Below, piece by piece: positions 1 through 8,737 of a stretch of 50,840 bases of DNA (its first letter is position 1; each line of letters opens with the position of its first letter). Location of the stretch: positions 1,596,826-1,647,665 of the forward strand of contig NZ_LT985196.1 of assembly GCF_900289115.1 (NCBI RefSeq), given 5' to 3'. The notes under the pieces were generated by a model. That model saw only the letters and a program-made list of their open reading frames with translations, was not told the DNA's origin and did not search any database. The stretch comes from Janibacter massiliensis (GTDB lineage: Bacteria > Actinomycetota > Actinomycetes > Actinomycetales > Dermatophilaceae). Position numbers and translations under genes: made by a program.

Positions 1-179
1 TCCTCGAGGTGCACGACCCACAGGCCACCCGCCCGCTCGCAGCGCACGACCGCCCCCACCCAACCGGTCTCGACCTCCTCGACGACGAGGCCCGGCTCGG
101 CGGCGGTGGGGACCGAGGCCGGGCGGCCGGCGCGCCGCCAGTCGCCGGAGAGCGGGTCGCTCGCATACCTGTCGTGCAT
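1..179 (-). CDS. DUF3097 family protein, N-terminal part (runs off window)
   Basis: The minus strand is open from an ATG at 179 to the window edge and encodes about 59 residues. It begins MHDRYASDPLSGDWRR and continues with a GLVVEEVETGWVGAVVRCE-like stretch. This matches the N-terminus I recall for the actinobacterial DUF3097 family, whose function is unknown and whose members are often found divergent from hrcA. The divergent position here supports the call. The rest of the gene lies outside the window, so only the start can be judged. I see no strong ribosome binding site before the ATG. Confidence 0.75.
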   Translation of the reverse strand, partial: MHDRYASDPLSGDWRRAGRPASVPTAAEPGLVVEEVETGWVGAVVRCERAGGLWVVHLE

Positions 180-242
180 CCCGGCACGGTAACGAGCCGC
201 CGCCGCTCCCGACCGGCGACATCCCGGGGAGGGCCGAGGGCG

Positions 243-274
243 TAGGATTGGCACTCGCTACGGGTGAGTGCCAG
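243..274 (+). promoter_or_regulatory. hrcA promoter -10 box with CIRCE operator
   Basis: A TAGGAT hexamer (243-248) is a good -10 box. It runs directly into a 9-9-9 inverted repeat: TTGGCACTC (248-256), a 9-base spacer, and GAGTGCCAG (266-274). This is the CIRCE architecture (consensus TTAGCACTC-N9-GAGTGCTAA), the operator bound by HrcA. The transcription start would fall inside the operator about 40 bases before hrcA, so HrcA should repress its own operon. Confidence 0.93.
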
Positions 275-297
275 CGCGACGACGGGACGGAGGCGAG

Positions 298-1329
298 ATG
301 AGCGAGGAGCGACGGATGCTCGTCCTGCGCGCCATCGTCGAGGACTACGTCGAGACGTCGGAACCCGTGGGTTCGCGCGCCCTCCTCGACCGCCACCAGC
401 TCGGCGTCTCGGCGGCGACCGTGCGCAACGACATGGCGGCGCTGGAGGACCGGGGCCTCATCGTCGCGCCCCACACGAGTGCGGGGCGGGTTCCGACGGA
501 CGCGGGGTACCGCGCGTTCGTCGACGCGCTCTCGGAGCTCAAGCCCATGTCCCGCGCCGAGCGGAGCGCGATCAAGGAGTTCCTCGAGGGGGCCGTCGAC
601 CTCGACGACGTCGTCGACCGGACGGTGCGGCTGCTGTCGACCCTCACGCGCCAGGTCGCCGTCGTCCAGTACCCCACGCTGTCCACGTCGACGGTGCGGC
701 ACGTCGAGCTCGTGCCCATGGGGCCGCTGCGCCTGATGATCGTCCTCATCGTGGGCACCGGGCGGGTGGAGCAGCACGTCGTCCAGGTCCCGCTCGACCT
801 CGAGTCCGACTCCGGCCGCGAGACGCTCGCCCGGGTGCGGGCCGACGTCAACGAGGCGACGAACGGGCTGCGCCTGCGCGACGCCGCCGGGAGGCTGTCC
901 GGTCTCGCGGGACAGTCGCGACCGGCCGATGCGCCGTTCGTGCAGGTCGTCGTCGACGCCCTCGTCGACGCGCTCGCCCAGGAGCGCGAGACCCGGGTGA
1001 CGATGGCGGGGACGGCCAACCTCGTCCGGCATCCGAACGACTTCCCCGAGTCGATCGAGCCGGTGCTCGACGCCCTCGAGCAGCACGTCGTCCTCCTGCG
1101 TCTGCTCGCGGCCGAGGGCCACCAGGACGCCGTGGCGGTGCGGATCGGCCGGGAGAACCCGGTGGCCGGGCTCCGTGGCACCTCTCTCGTCACCACCGGC
1201 TACGAGGCCGGGGGCGACCGCGCCGGTGGGCTCGGCGTCCTCGGGCCGACGCGGATGGACTACCCGACGACGATGTCGAGCGTCCGCGCGGTCGCCGCGT
1301 ACCTCTCCCGCGTGCTCACCGACCGGTGA
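298..1329 (+). CDS. hrcA: Heat-inducible transcription repressor HrcA
   Basis: A 343-residue protein of normal HrcA length. It has an N-terminal winged-helix domain (about 1-75; recognition region near 37-55, SAATVRNDMAALE) and the family signature SAGRVPTDAGYR at about 61-72. HrcA represses class I heat-shock genes by binding CIRCE, and a clear CIRCE lies just upstream. I chose the ATG at 298 because it has a GGAGG-like site about five bases before it and begins MSEERRMLVLRAIVEDY as in the family. An in-frame upstream GTG falls inside the operator and is unlikely. It is followed by dnaJ after 52 bases. Confidence 0.96.
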   Translation: MSEERRMLVLRAIVEDYVETSEPVGSRALLDRHQLGVSAATVRNDMAALEDRGLIVAPHTSAGRVPTDAGYRAFVDALSELKPMSRAERSAIKEFLEGAVDLDDVVDRTVRLLSTLTRQVAVVQYPTLSTSTVRHVELVPMGPLRLMIVLIVGTGRVEQHVVQVPLDLESDSGRETLARVRADVNEATNGLRLRDAAGRLSGLAGQSRPADAPFVQVVVDALVDALAQERETRVTMAGTANLVRHPNDFPESIEPVLDALEQHVVLLRLLAAEGHQDAVAVRIGRENPVAGLRGTSLVTTGYEAGGDRAGGLGVLGPTRMDYPTTMSSVRAVAAYLSRVLTDR

Positions 1330-1381
1330 CCGGCCCGCGCCCCCGACCAGCCGACCACTCCTGCGATCCAGAAGGACGTTC

Positions 1382-2503
1382 GTGAACGACTACTACGCCG
1401 ACCTCGGCGTCGACCGCTCCGCCAGCCCCGAGGAGATCAAGCGCGCCTACCGACGCCTCGCCCGGACGCTCCACCCGGACGTCAACCAGGAACCCGACGC
1501 CGAGGACAGGTTCAAGAAGGTCTCGCAGGCCTACGACGTGCTGTCCGACCCGGAGAAGCGGCGGGCCTTCGACGCCGGCGCCGATCCGTACGCGAACGCC
1601 GCCGACGGGTTCGGCCAGGGCTTCACCTTCAGCGACATCATGGAGCAGTTCTTCGGGGCCGCGGCCGGTGCTGGCCGAGGCCCGCGGTCGCGGCAGGCGC
1701 GCGGGAACGACGGGCTCGCGCGGCTCGACATCTCGCTCGCGGACGCCGTGTTCGGTGCGGAGAAGGAGCTGTCGATCGACACGGCCGTCACGTGCGCGAC
1801 CTGTCACGGCGACGGCGCGCAGCCCGGTACCGGCCGCCGCGTCTGCGAGGTCTGCGGCGGTGCCGGGGAGATCCAGCAGGTCCAGCGCAGCTTCCTCGGC
1901 CAGGTGATGACGAGCCGCCCGTGCGTCGCCTGCCAGGGGTTCGGCGAGGTCACGCCGAGCCCCTGCGTCGACTGCTCCGGCCACGGGCGGGTCCGCAGCC
2001 GCCGCACGATGACGATCCGTGTCCCCGCCGGTGTCGACACCGGCACCCGCATCCACCTCGCCGGCGAGGGCGAGGTCGGCCCGGGCGGCGGGCGGAACGG
2101 CGACCTGTTCGTCGAGCTGCACGTCGAGCCGCATCGCACGCTCCAGCGTCGCGGGAACGACCTCCACGGTTCGGTGACCGTACCGATGACCGCGGCGGCG
2201 CTCGGGGCGAGCCTGGAGTTCGACACCCTCGACGGGATCCAGCAGATCGACGTCCACCCCGGCACCCAGGCGGGGGAGACGATCACCCTCGACGGGCTCG
2301 GTGTCGGGCGGCTGCGCGGCGACGGCCGGGGAGACCTCGTCGTCCACGTCGACGTGCAGACCCCGACCAACCTCGACGACGCGCAGCGCGACCTGCTGCG
2401 CGACCTCGCCGCGATGCGGGGGGAGGAGCGCCCGAGGACGAGCCTGGCGTCGACGGACGGTGGCTTCTTCGGTCGGCTGCGTGGGGCCTTCAAGGGCCGC
2501 TGA
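1382..2503 (+). CDS. dnaJ: Chaperone protein DnaJ (hrcA-linked DnaJ2 type)
   Basis: A 373-residue Hsp40 co-chaperone that stimulates DnaK ATPase and holds unfolded protein. It has a J domain at 1-70 with HPD at 31-33, a short Gly/Phe-rich linker, a zinc region with four CxxCxGxG-type repeats (about 138-200), and a C-terminal substrate-binding domain. It starts at GTG 1382 behind an AGAAGGA-like site. It sits in the CIRCE-controlled operon after hrcA, which is the usual place of the second actinobacterial DnaJ. Its stop overlaps the rsmE start by one base (TGATG), implying coupled translation. Confidence 0.96.
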   Translation: MNDYYADLGVDRSASPEEIKRAYRRLARTLHPDVNQEPDAEDRFKKVSQAYDVLSDPEKRRAFDAGADPYANAADGFGQGFTFSDIMEQFFGAAAGAGRGPRSRQARGNDGLARLDISLADAVFGAEKELSIDTAVTCATCHGDGAQPGTGRRVCEVCGGAGEIQQVQRSFLGQVMTSRPCVACQGFGEVTPSPCVDCSGHGRVRSRRTMTIRVPAGVDTGTRIHLAGEGEVGPGGGRNGDLFVELHVEPHRTLQRRGNDLHGSVTVPMTAAALGASLEFDTLDGIQQIDVHPGTQAGETITLDGLGVGRLRGDGRGDLVVHVDVQTPTNLDDAQRDLLRDLAAMRGEERPRTSLASTDGGFFGRLRGAFKGR

Positions 2504-3252
2504 TGACGCTGCCCCTCTTCCTCCTCGACCCGGGTCGCGCGAGCGCTGCCCGGGTTGGTGGACCCGTCGTCCTCGACGGGGCGGAGGGGCGGCACGCGGT
2601 GACGGTGCGGCGCATCGGGGTGGGTGAGCGGGTCCTCCTCACCGACGGCCGTGGCCGCGTGCTCGAGGTCGAGGTGACCGGGACCGAGCCGACCGTGCTC
2701 ACGAGCCGGGTCCTCGAGGCGCGCTCCGAGCCGGAGCCCCGGCCGCGGTTCGTCCTCGTCCAGGCCCTGGCCAAGGGCGGACGGGACGAGGACGCGATCG
2801 AGGCGTCGACCGAGCTCGGCGTCGACGAGGTTGTCCCGTGGCAGGCCGCCCGCAGCATCGTCCGGTGGCGGGGCGAGAAGGCCACGAAGGCGCTGGCGAA
2901 GTGGGAGTCCGTCGTCGTCGCCGCGGCGAAGCAGTCGCGCCGCGCTCGCGTCCCGGTCGTCTCGCCGGCAGTGACGACCGCGGAGGTCACCGCGCGCTGC
3001 AGACCCGGTGCCCTCGTCCTCGTCCTCCACGAGGACGCGTCCGAGCGACTCTCCGAGCTGCGGACCGACGACCTCGACAGGGTCGACGAGATCGACCTCG
3101 TCGTCGGACCGGAGGGCGGGATCGGTCCCGAGGAGCTCGAGGCTCTCGCCGCGGCGGGTGCACGTCCTGTGCGGCTCGGGCCGACGGTCCTGCGGACGTC
3201 GACCGCCGGCCCGGCGGCGCTCGCCGTGCTGGCCTCTCGGGTGCGGTGGTGA
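2503..3252 (+). CDS. rsmE: 16S rRNA (uracil1498-N3)-methyltransferase RsmE
   Basis: A 249-residue SPOUT-class methyltransferase that methylates U1498 of 16S rRNA using S-adenosylmethionine. Typical family marks are present: an N-terminal PUA-like part with LDGAEGRHAVTVRR, ALAKGGRDE in the middle, the SAM-binding VGPEGGIGPEELE near residue 200, and LGPTVLRTSTA near 226-236. It is translationally coupled to dnaJ. A short GC hairpin follows the stop, and the conserved gene order is then interrupted by the WXG100 cluster. Confidence 0.94.
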   Translation: MTLPLFLLDPGRASAARVGGPVVLDGAEGRHAVTVRRIGVGERVLLTDGRGRVLEVEVTGTEPTVLTSRVLEARSEPEPRPRFVLVQALAKGGRDEDAIEASTELGVDEVVPWQAARSIVRWRGEKATKALAKWESVVVAAAKQSRRARVPVVSPAVTTAEVTARCRPGALVLVLHEDASERLSELRTDDLDRVDEIDLVVGPEGGIGPEELEALAAAGARPVRLGPTVLRTSTAGPAALAVLASRVRW

Positions 3253-3255
3253 GCG

Positions 3256-3269
3256 GGGGAGTGCTCCCC
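3256..3269 (+). terminator. Weak hairpin after rsmE
   Basis: GGGGA and TCCCC flank a four-base loop immediately after the rsmE stop, with no T-tract. It could end the hrcA-dnaJ-rsmE transcript, but the stem is only five base pairs. Confidence 0.35.
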
Positions 3270-3270
3270 A

Positions 3271-3299
3271 TTCCCTCGAGCGTCCGGCCCTCGTAGCGT
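3271..3299 (+). promoter_or_regulatory. Candidate promoter for the WXG100 cluster
   Basis: A TAGCGT -10-like hexamer (3294-3299) lies 17 bases after TTCCCT (3271-3276). It would give a leader of about 40 bases before the ATG at 3345, which has its own GGAGGGG binding site. It suggests the cluster is transcribed separately from the heat-shock operon. Confidence 0.4.
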
Positions 3300-3344
3300 G
3301 GTCGACCGGACAGGGGCGACCACGCGCACGGAGGGGAAGACACG

Positions 3345-4394
3345 ATGACGCTCACCCACGGACTCGACCCGGCGAAGGTCCGGGACATCGCGACGCGGAT
3401 GATGGCGACGAGCCGCAAGCTCGATGACGTCTCGTCCGAGGGGACCGCGACGGTGCAGGCGCTCGGCGAGGCGTGGGAGGGGCCCGACCTCGTCGAGTTC
3501 AGCGGCCACTGGAACCACTACCGCGGCACGATCGACCGGACGACGGAGTCGATCTCCCGCTTCGCGGACCTGTTGAACGAGCAGGTCCGCCAGCAGGAAG
3601 AGACCTCCGGCGCAGGCGGCGGGGTCGTCTCCGGCCCTGGCTCCGGTCCCGCCTCCGGTACGACCCCTGGAGGCGCTGGTCGCGGTCCGTGGGGTCCGCT
3701 GATGGATTTCCTCGGCGGTGCACAGTTCTGGGGCGGCCTCGCAGCGAAGATCAGCACGATCGCCTCGAAGGCCGGCGTCCTGCTCTCCGCACTGAGGTAC
3801 CCGGGCCTGCTTCGCGCTGCGGACGCAGCCGGTGACCTGCGGGCATGGATGCAGGCGAGCTGGGCGGCCAACAGGGCGGGCTTCAGCATGCTCAAGGGCC
3901 TGCTGACCGGCGAGCAGATCGCGGCGAGGCTCGGCGTCCCGTTGTCGTACGTCGACGAGCTGGGCCGCTCGGGCAGGCTGAGCGGGCTCTTGTCCAGGGT
4001 GCCCTTCCTGGGCGGTGCGGCGTCCGCCGCTGGCAACCTCATGAGCAAGGTGTTCGGGCCCATCGGCATTCTGACCGGTGGCCTCGACGTCTGGAACGGG
4101 CTGCAGAACGGTGACTACCTGAAGGCGTTCGGCGGCGCAGCCGGGCTGACCAGCGGCCTGCTGACGACGGGGATCGCGTTCGGGCTCATCGCCGGAGGTC
4201 CGATCACCGTCGGGATCGCGGCGGGGGCGGCCATCGTCTCCGCAGGGGTCGCCATCTACCAGAACTGGGACGCGATCTCCTCCGGCATCACCCAGGCTGC
4301 TGGGGCGGTGGTGGACTTCGGCGAGAGCGTCGTCGACGGGGTTGGTAGTTTCATGTCCGACCCGATCGGCGCGATCGGCGGACTCTTCGGCTGA
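3345..4394 (+). CDS. WXG100-type protein with glycine-rich hydrophobic C-terminus
   Basis: A 349-residue protein. Residues 1-90 are predicted helical and carry W44-E45-G46 at the expected hairpin turn, which is the hallmark of ESX/type VII secretion substrates. A Gly/Ser/Pro linker follows (about 88-115). The rest is a long small-residue-rich part, most hydrophobic at about 225-310, with repeated Gly/Ala spacing like a glycine zipper, ending in alternating Gly and hydrophobic residues. The start has a strong GGAGGGG site. It forms an operon with the next two genes. Seen: the WXG turn, the linker and the hydrophobic tail. Inferred: a secreted protein whose tail could insert in membranes. No ESX ATPase or membrane component is in the window. 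It could instead be a structural cell-surface protein. Confidence 0.75.
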   Translation: MTLTHGLDPAKVRDIATRMMATSRKLDDVSSEGTATVQALGEAWEGPDLVEFSGHWNHYRGTIDRTTESISRFADLLNEQVRQQEETSGAGGGVVSGPGSGPASGTTPGGAGRGPWGPLMDFLGGAQFWGGLAAKISTIASKAGVLLSALRYPGLLRAADAAGDLRAWMQASWAANRAGFSMLKGLLTGEQIAARLGVPLSYVDELGRSGRLSGLLSRVPFLGGAASAAGNLMSKVFGPIGILTGGLDVWNGLQNGDYLKAFGGAAGLTSGLLTTGIAFGLIAGGPITVGIAAGAAIVSAGVAIYQNWDAISSGITQAAGAVVDFGESVVDGVGSFMSDPIGAIGGLFG

Positions 4395-4408
4395 GGGGAC
4401 AGGGGAGC

Positions 4409-5200
4409 ATGTCCGAGCAGAGCTTCACCACGCCCGGGATCGTCGACTCCGACGCGGCTGCCGAGGCGGCACGCAAGGCCGTGGAGGCTTTCCGGCAGGA
4501 ACCGGAGCAGCTGCTGGGCCTTGGCAGCGTGACGGACGAGGAGCTCGTCGCCTACGTGGGGGATCCCACGCGCTGCCACCCGTTCGGGAGCTGGTACCCC
4601 GGGCTGTCACCCGAGCAGATGCAGCTCGCGCAGATGGCCGCCCTCCGGACGCTGACCACGCGCGAGCAGTTCATCATGGCGGCCGACGGCCCGGACTCGG
4701 GTGACTTCGTCATGCCGGACCAGACCCTCGCCCTCCTCAGGCTCCGTGATGCCGACCCCACCTTCACGGCGCAGCGCCAGACCTCCGACGGCGTCTCGTG
4801 GCTCATCGTCCGCCCCGTCGACGACGGGTGCTTCCTGCGCGAGCTGACGACGCCCCAGGGGTACCGCGCCTACGCGCTCACGGACGGCGGGAAGCAGGCG
4901 CGCGCCGACTTCATCCGCTTCATGTACGTTCCCGACGACGCGCGCCCGGCCGACGTCGATCGGGCGGTGGGCACCGCGCAGCTCGAGGCGGGGGAGGGTG
5001 TGCCGTTCCTCGAGGGCTGCGACGCCGTGACGACGGTCGTCCGGGTCGGTGACGAGTTCACGGACGGCGGTGACATCCGGGTGGTTCACCTCAAGGACGG
5101 CGAGGTGTTCGTCGGTCGGCCCGACGGCGACACCATCCGCTACACGGGCGCGTCCGTCGACCAGCTCCGAGAGATCTGGGACGAATGGCGCACCGCGTGA
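4409..5200 (+). CDS. Hypothetical protein in WXG100 cluster
   Basis: A 263-residue protein that I do not recognise. It has no signal peptide or membrane segment and is acidic, with alternating predicted helices (1-100) and strands (120-250). The C-terminal part contains repeated hydrophobic strand patterns such as VVRVGDEF and VVHLKDGEVFV. It lies 14 bases after the WXG100 gene with an AGGGGA site, and its last 16 bases overlap the next gene, so the three are almost certainly co-expressed. A cytoplasmic partner or chaperone for the WXG100 protein is a guess from context. EspG-like chaperones occupy such positions in ESX clusters, but I see no motif that proves the relation. Confidence 0.7.
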   Translation: MSEQSFTTPGIVDSDAAAEAARKAVEAFRQEPEQLLGLGSVTDEELVAYVGDPTRCHPFGSWYPGLSPEQMQLAQMAALRTLTTREQFIMAADGPDSGDFVMPDQTLALLRLRDADPTFTAQRQTSDGVSWLIVRPVDDGCFLRELTTPQGYRAYALTDGGKQARADFIRFMYVPDDARPADVDRAVGTAQLEAGEGVPFLEGCDAVTTVVRVGDEFTDGGDIRVVHLKDGEVFVGRPDGDTIRYTGASVDQLREIWDEWRTA

Positions 5201-5862
5201 GCGACCCGGGACGGGTCCTCGTCGCCTTCCGTACCATCCCCCCGCTCGGCTTCTTCCTCGTATTCCTCGTCGGGGCGGGGCTCCTTGCCGGGGTGGGTCT
5301 CGCACTGGCGCCGAACCCGGCGCTGGGAGCTTCGGTGGCGGCCGCACCGCCGCTGATCGCGGCCCTCGCGTTTCTGGTCGGCCACTGGTTCGACCGTGTC
5401 CGGGTGTGCGAGCACGGGCTGCGGCTCGGGTTCAGCGGAGGGCTGGTCGTCCCGTACGCGAGCATCGATCCCGGCCGCGTCTACGCGTCGCGGACGACGT
5501 TCCTCCCGCGGCACGTCAACATCCCCACCTCGGGCGCGCGGGGCGTGGCCGGGCCTGCGGTCCTCCTCAACGGTGCGGCGGGCCCGACCTTCGCGCCCAA
5601 CCTCGCCGGTGCGCCCCGTACCGGAGCGAGCCCCTACGGGTGGTACCTCGTCAGCCTCAGCAGCAAGCGGAAGCGGCGGCGCCTGCTCGAGGCGCTCGAG
5701 CACGCGATGATCGCCGACGGCCAACCCGCCGTCGGGCTCGCCGCGGCCGTCCGGGACCTGCGGACGATCAATCCGACGTTCTCGACCGGTGGTCCCCGGA
5801 TCGTCGTCGACCGCCTCGAGGGGGACCCGCCGCTCGGCGTCGCCGCGCCGAAGCCTGCGTGA
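5185..5862 (+). CDS. Two-TM membrane protein with PH-like cytoplasmic part
   Basis: A 225-residue protein with two hydrophobic segments (about 19-41 and 47-67). After these comes a soluble part whose strand-rich beginning (RVRVCEHGLRLGF, VPYASI) resembles small bacterial PH-like membrane proteins. A basic stretch KRKRRR near 156 precedes an amphipathic helix. The ATG at 5185 overlaps the end of the preceding gene in another frame. As the last gene of the WXG100 cluster, it could be a membrane partner or immunity protein for a membrane-active WXG100 product. That role is inference from position only. Confidence 0.65.
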   Translation: MAHRVSDPGRVLVAFRTIPPLGFFLVFLVGAGLLAGVGLALAPNPALGASVAAAPPLIAALAFLVGHWFDRVRVCEHGLRLGFSGGLVVPYASIDPGRVYASRTTFLPRHVNIPTSGARGVAGPAVLLNGAAGPTFAPNLAGAPRTGASPYGWYLVSLSSKRKRRRLLEALEHAMIADGQPAVGLAAAVRDLRTINPTFSTGGPRIVVDRLEGDPPLGVAAPKPA

Positions 5863-5871
5863 TGACCCCAC

Positions 5872-5887
5872 CCGGCGGGAAAGCCGG
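5872..5887 (+). terminator. Short hairpin between WXG100 cluster and phoH
   Basis: CCGGC, a six-base loop (GGGAAA) and GCCGG form a five-pair stem after the stop at 5862. It is weak, with no T-tract, but it lies where a terminator is expected. Confidence 0.3.
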
Positions 5888-5910
5888 CTGTCCCGTCGCT
5901 GCCCGTGCCA

Positions 5911-5916
5911 TACGAT
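5911..5916 (+). promoter_or_regulatory. Candidate phoH -10 box
   Basis: TACGAT lies 10 bases before the phoH ATG. No ribosome binding site is visible in between, so the message may start at or within a few bases of the ATG. Confidence 0.35.
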
Positions 5917-5926
5917 CGATCGCAAC

Positions 5927-6991
5927 ATGACGAGCGACGATCGACCGATCCCCGACCTCTCCGCGGCGCTGGACGCCGTACCCGACGAGCGTGCGACGAG
6001 CGACCGGCAGGACACGACGGTGACCATCGTCCTCCCGCAGTCGGTGTCCCCGGTGAGCCTGCTCGGCCCCCGCGACGAGCTCCTGCGGACGATGGAGCGG
6101 CAGTTCCCTCGGACGCAGATCCACGTGCGCGGCAACGAGCTCACCGCCACCGGCCCCGCCGCCGACACCGCGATCGTCGAGACGCTCGTCGCCGAGCTCC
6201 TCGAGATCGTCGAGCAGGGCCAGCCCCTCAACCGCGACGCCGTCGAGCGATCGATCGGCATGCTCCGCGACCGACCCGGTGTCCGCCCGGCCGACGTGCT
6301 CACCCAGAACATCGTCAGCAGCCGCGGCCGGGCGATCCGGCCGAAGACCCTGGGGCAGAAGGAGTACGTCGACGCGATCGACAGCCACACGATCGTCTTC
6401 GGCATCGGCCCCGCCGGCACCGGCAAGACCTACCTGGCGATGGCCAAGGCAGTCGCCGCGCTCCAGGCGAAGCGGGTCAACCGGATCATCCTCACCCGGC
6501 CCGCGGTCGAGGCGGGGGAGCGGCTGGGGTTCCTCCCCGGGACCCTCAACGACAAGATCGACCCGTACCTGCGTCCGCTGTACGACGCCCTGCACGACAT
6601 GGTCGACCCGGACTCGATCCCCAAGCTCATGGCGTCCGGGACGATCGAGGTCGCACCGCTCGCGTACATGCGCGGGCGCACCCTCAACGACGCGTTCATC
6701 ATCCTGGACGAGGCGCAGAACACCTCGCCGGAGCAGATGAAGATGTTCCTCACCCGACTCGGCTTCGGCAGCACGATGGTGGTCACGGGTGACGTCACCC
6801 AGGTCGACCTGCCCGGTGGGACCGAGTCGGGGCTGCGCGCCGTGCAGCGAATCCTCGACGGCGTCGATGAGATCCACTTCGCGCGACTGTCCCCGGAGGA
6901 CGTCGTCCGCCACCGGCTCGTCGGTCAGATCGTCGACGCCTACGGCCGCTACGACGCCCGCAACCACCAGGGGACGGGGGGCACGTCATGA
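5927..6991 (+). CDS. phoH: PhoH family ATPase
   Basis: A 354-residue protein of the PhoH/YbeZ family. It has an N-terminal nucleic-acid-binding region (about 25-110), Walker A GPAGTGKT near 161-168, [15 protein letters not shown] in the middle and Walker B ILDEAQN near 259-265. Family members are ATPases linked to RNA metabolism and ribosome maturation and are usually beside ybeY, as here. I chose ATG 5927 because the longer upstream reading frame has no family similarity and the TACGAT box lies between. Its stop overlaps the ybeY start (ATGA). It probably heads a phoH-ybeY-corC-era operon. Confidence 0.93.
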   Translation: MTSDDRPIPDLSAALDAVPDERATSDRQDTTVTIVLPQSVSPVSLLGPRDELLRTMERQFPRTQIHVRGNELTATGPAADTAIVETLVAELLEIVEQGQPLNRDAVERSIGMLRDRPGVRPADVLTQNIVSSRGRAIRPKTLGQKEYVDAIDSHTIVFGIGPAGTGKTYLAMAKAVAALQAKRVNRIILTRPAVEAGERLGFLPGTLNDKIDPYLRPLYDALHDMVDPDSIPKLMASGTIEVAPLAYMRGRTLNDAFIILDEAQNTSPEQMKMFLTRLGFGSTMVVTGDVTQVDLPGGTESGLRAVQRILDGVDEIHFARLSPEDVVRHRLVGQIVDAYGRYDARNHQGTGGTS

Positions 6992-7449
6992 TCGACGTCC
7001 TCAACGAGACCGAGATGGACGTCGAGGGGACCGAGCTCGTCGCCTGCGCCCGCTACGTCATGGCTCGGATGAACGTCCACCCTCAGGCGGAGCTGTGCAT
7101 CCGGCTCGTCGACGAGGCCGCGATGACGACGCTCCACGAGCTGTGGATGGACCTGCCCGGCCCCACGGACGTCATGTCGTTCCCCATGGACGAGCTGCGC
7201 CCGGGGCGTGGTGACGAGGTCTCCGACCCCGGGATGCTCGGCGACGTCGTCCTGTGCCCCTCGGTCGCCGCACGCCAGGCGCGGGAGGGGGGGCACTCGA
7301 CCATCGACGAGCTGCTCCTGCTGACGACCCACGGGATCCTGCACCTCCTCGGGTTCGACCACGCCGAACCGGCGGAGGAGAAGGAGATGTTCGAGCTGCA
7401 GCGTCAGCTGCTGCTCACCTTCCTCGCAGAGCGCGGTCGGCGGCACTGA
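6988..7449 (+). CDS. ybeY: Endoribonuclease YbeY (rRNA maturation)
   Basis: A 153-residue metal-dependent RNase involved in 16S rRNA 3' end maturation and ribosome quality control. The zinc motif H-G-x-L-H-x-x-G-x-D-H is present as [11 protein letters not shown] at about 115-125, and [10 protein letters not shown] precedes it as in the family. It overlaps phoH by four bases and lies one base before the next start, so it is translationally coupled on both sides. Confidence 0.96.
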   Translation: MIDVLNETEMDVEGTELVACARYVMARMNVHPQAELCIRLVDEAAMTTLHELWMDLPGPTDVMSFPMDELRPGRGDEVSDPGMLGDVVLCPSVAARQAREGGHSTIDELLLLTTHGILHLLGFDHAEPAEEKEMFELQRQLLLTFLAERGRRH

Positions 7450-7450
7450 C

Positions 7451-8737
7451 GTGTTCCTGCGCCTGACGATCGCCGCGGTCGTCGTCCTGCTCCTGGCCTT
7501 CCTCCTCACGCTCGTCGAGGCAGCCGTCATCCGGACCTCGCGGGCGCGGGTCGAGGAGCTCGCGAACGACGGGCGCGCCGGAGCGCGATCCCTGGCGGCG
7601 ATCGTCGAGGATGCGCCGCGGCACCTGGCCGTCCTGTCGTTCCTGCGGGCGCTCGGGGAGACGACCGCGGCGGTCCTGCTCACGCTCGCGGTCCGTGAGC
7701 GGGTCGAGGGGCTGGTCCCCTCGCTCGCCATCGCGATCGCGGCGATGTCCGTCATCTCGTTCGTCGTCGTCGGCGTCTCGCCGCGCACGCTCGGCCGCGC
7801 CCACTCCGACCGCGTCGCGCTGCTGTCGGCACCCGTGCTGCGCGGGCTCACCCGGGTGCTCGGGCCGCTCGCCCGCCTCCTCATCGCCTTCGGCAACGCC
7901 GTCACCCCCGGGCGCGGGGACAAGGACGGGCCGTTCCGCTCCGAGGCCGAGCTGCGCGACCTCGTCGACATCGCGAACGAGTCCTCCCTCATCGAGGCCA
8001 CGGAGCGGGCGATGATCCACTCCGTCTTCGAGCTGGGCGACACGATCACCCGTGAGGTCATGGTCCCGCGCACGGACATGATCACCATCGAGGCCACGAA
8101 GTCGTGCCGTCAGGCGATGTCCCTCTTTCTCCGCTCGGGGTTCTCGCGCGTGCCGGTCATCGGGGAGGACACCGACGACATCGTGGGGCTGCTCTACCTC
8201 AAGGACGTCGCGCGGCGGGTCAACGGTGACGACGCCGCACGGGAGCTGCCGGTGACCGTCGCGATGCGCCCGGCCCCGTTCGTCCCCGAGAGCAAGCCCG
8301 TGGACGACCTCATGCGCGACATGCAGATCGCCCGCACCCACCTGGCGATCGTCGTCGACGAGTACGGGGGCACCGCGGGTCTGGTGACGATCGAGGACAT
8401 CCTCGAGGAGATCGTGGGGGAGATCGCCGACGAGTACGACCGCGAGACCCCGGACGTCGAGGACCTGGGCGGTGGCCGCTACCGGGTCCAGGCATCCATG
8501 GACATCGACGACCTCGCCGAGCGCTTCGGCGTCGACATCGAGGAGGACGACGTCGACACGGTGGGCGGGCTCATCGGCAAGACCATCGGCCGGGTGCCGA
8601 TCCTCGGGTCGCACTGCGTCGTCGGCGGACTGTCGATGACCGCCGAGCGGATGTCCGGACGCCGCCACCGCATCGCCACGGTCGTCGTCGAGCGGGTCGG
8701 GACGTCGGCCGACGAGACCGAGGGAGGCGCCGCATGA
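7451..8737 (+). CDS. CNNM/CorC-type hemolysin-family transport protein with CBS pair
   Basis: A 428-residue protein with N-terminal membrane segments forming a CNNM domain (about 1-180). A CBS pair begins near VMVPRTDM (about 203) and includes DEYGGTAGLVTIEDILEEIVGEI. A C-terminal CorC_HlyC domain follows (about 340-420). The family is linked to Mg2+/Co2+ efflux or homeostasis, and the hemolysin name is historical. It starts with GTG, sits between ybeY and era as in most actinobacteria, and its stop overlaps the era ATG. Confidence 0.92.
   Translation: MFLRLTIAAVVVLLLAFLLTLVEAAVIRTSRARVEELANDGRAGARSLAAIVEDAPRHLAVLSFLRALGETTAAVLLTLAVRERVEGLVPSLAIAIAAMSVISFVVVGVSPRTLGRAHSDRVALLSAPVLRGLTRVLGPLARLLIAFGNAVTPGRGDKDGPFRSEAELRDLVDIANESSLIEATERAMIHSVFELGDTITREVMVPRTDMITIEATKSCRQAMSLFLRSGFSRVPVIGEDTDDIVGLLYLKDVARRVNGDDAARELPVTVAMRPAPFVPESKPVDDLMRDMQIARTHLAIVVDEYGGTAGLVTIEDILEEIVGEIADEYDRETPDVEDLGGGRYRVQASMDIDDLAERFGVDIEEDDVDTVGGLIGKTIGRVPILGSHCVVGGLSMTAERMSGRRHRIATVVVERVGTSADETEGGAA

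Noticed and set aside
66-245. Plus-strand frame in the first 245 bases
   Set aside because: The minus-strand frame encodes a recognisable DUF3097 N-terminus, and the plus-strand translation is its Arg/Pro/Gly-rich shadow.
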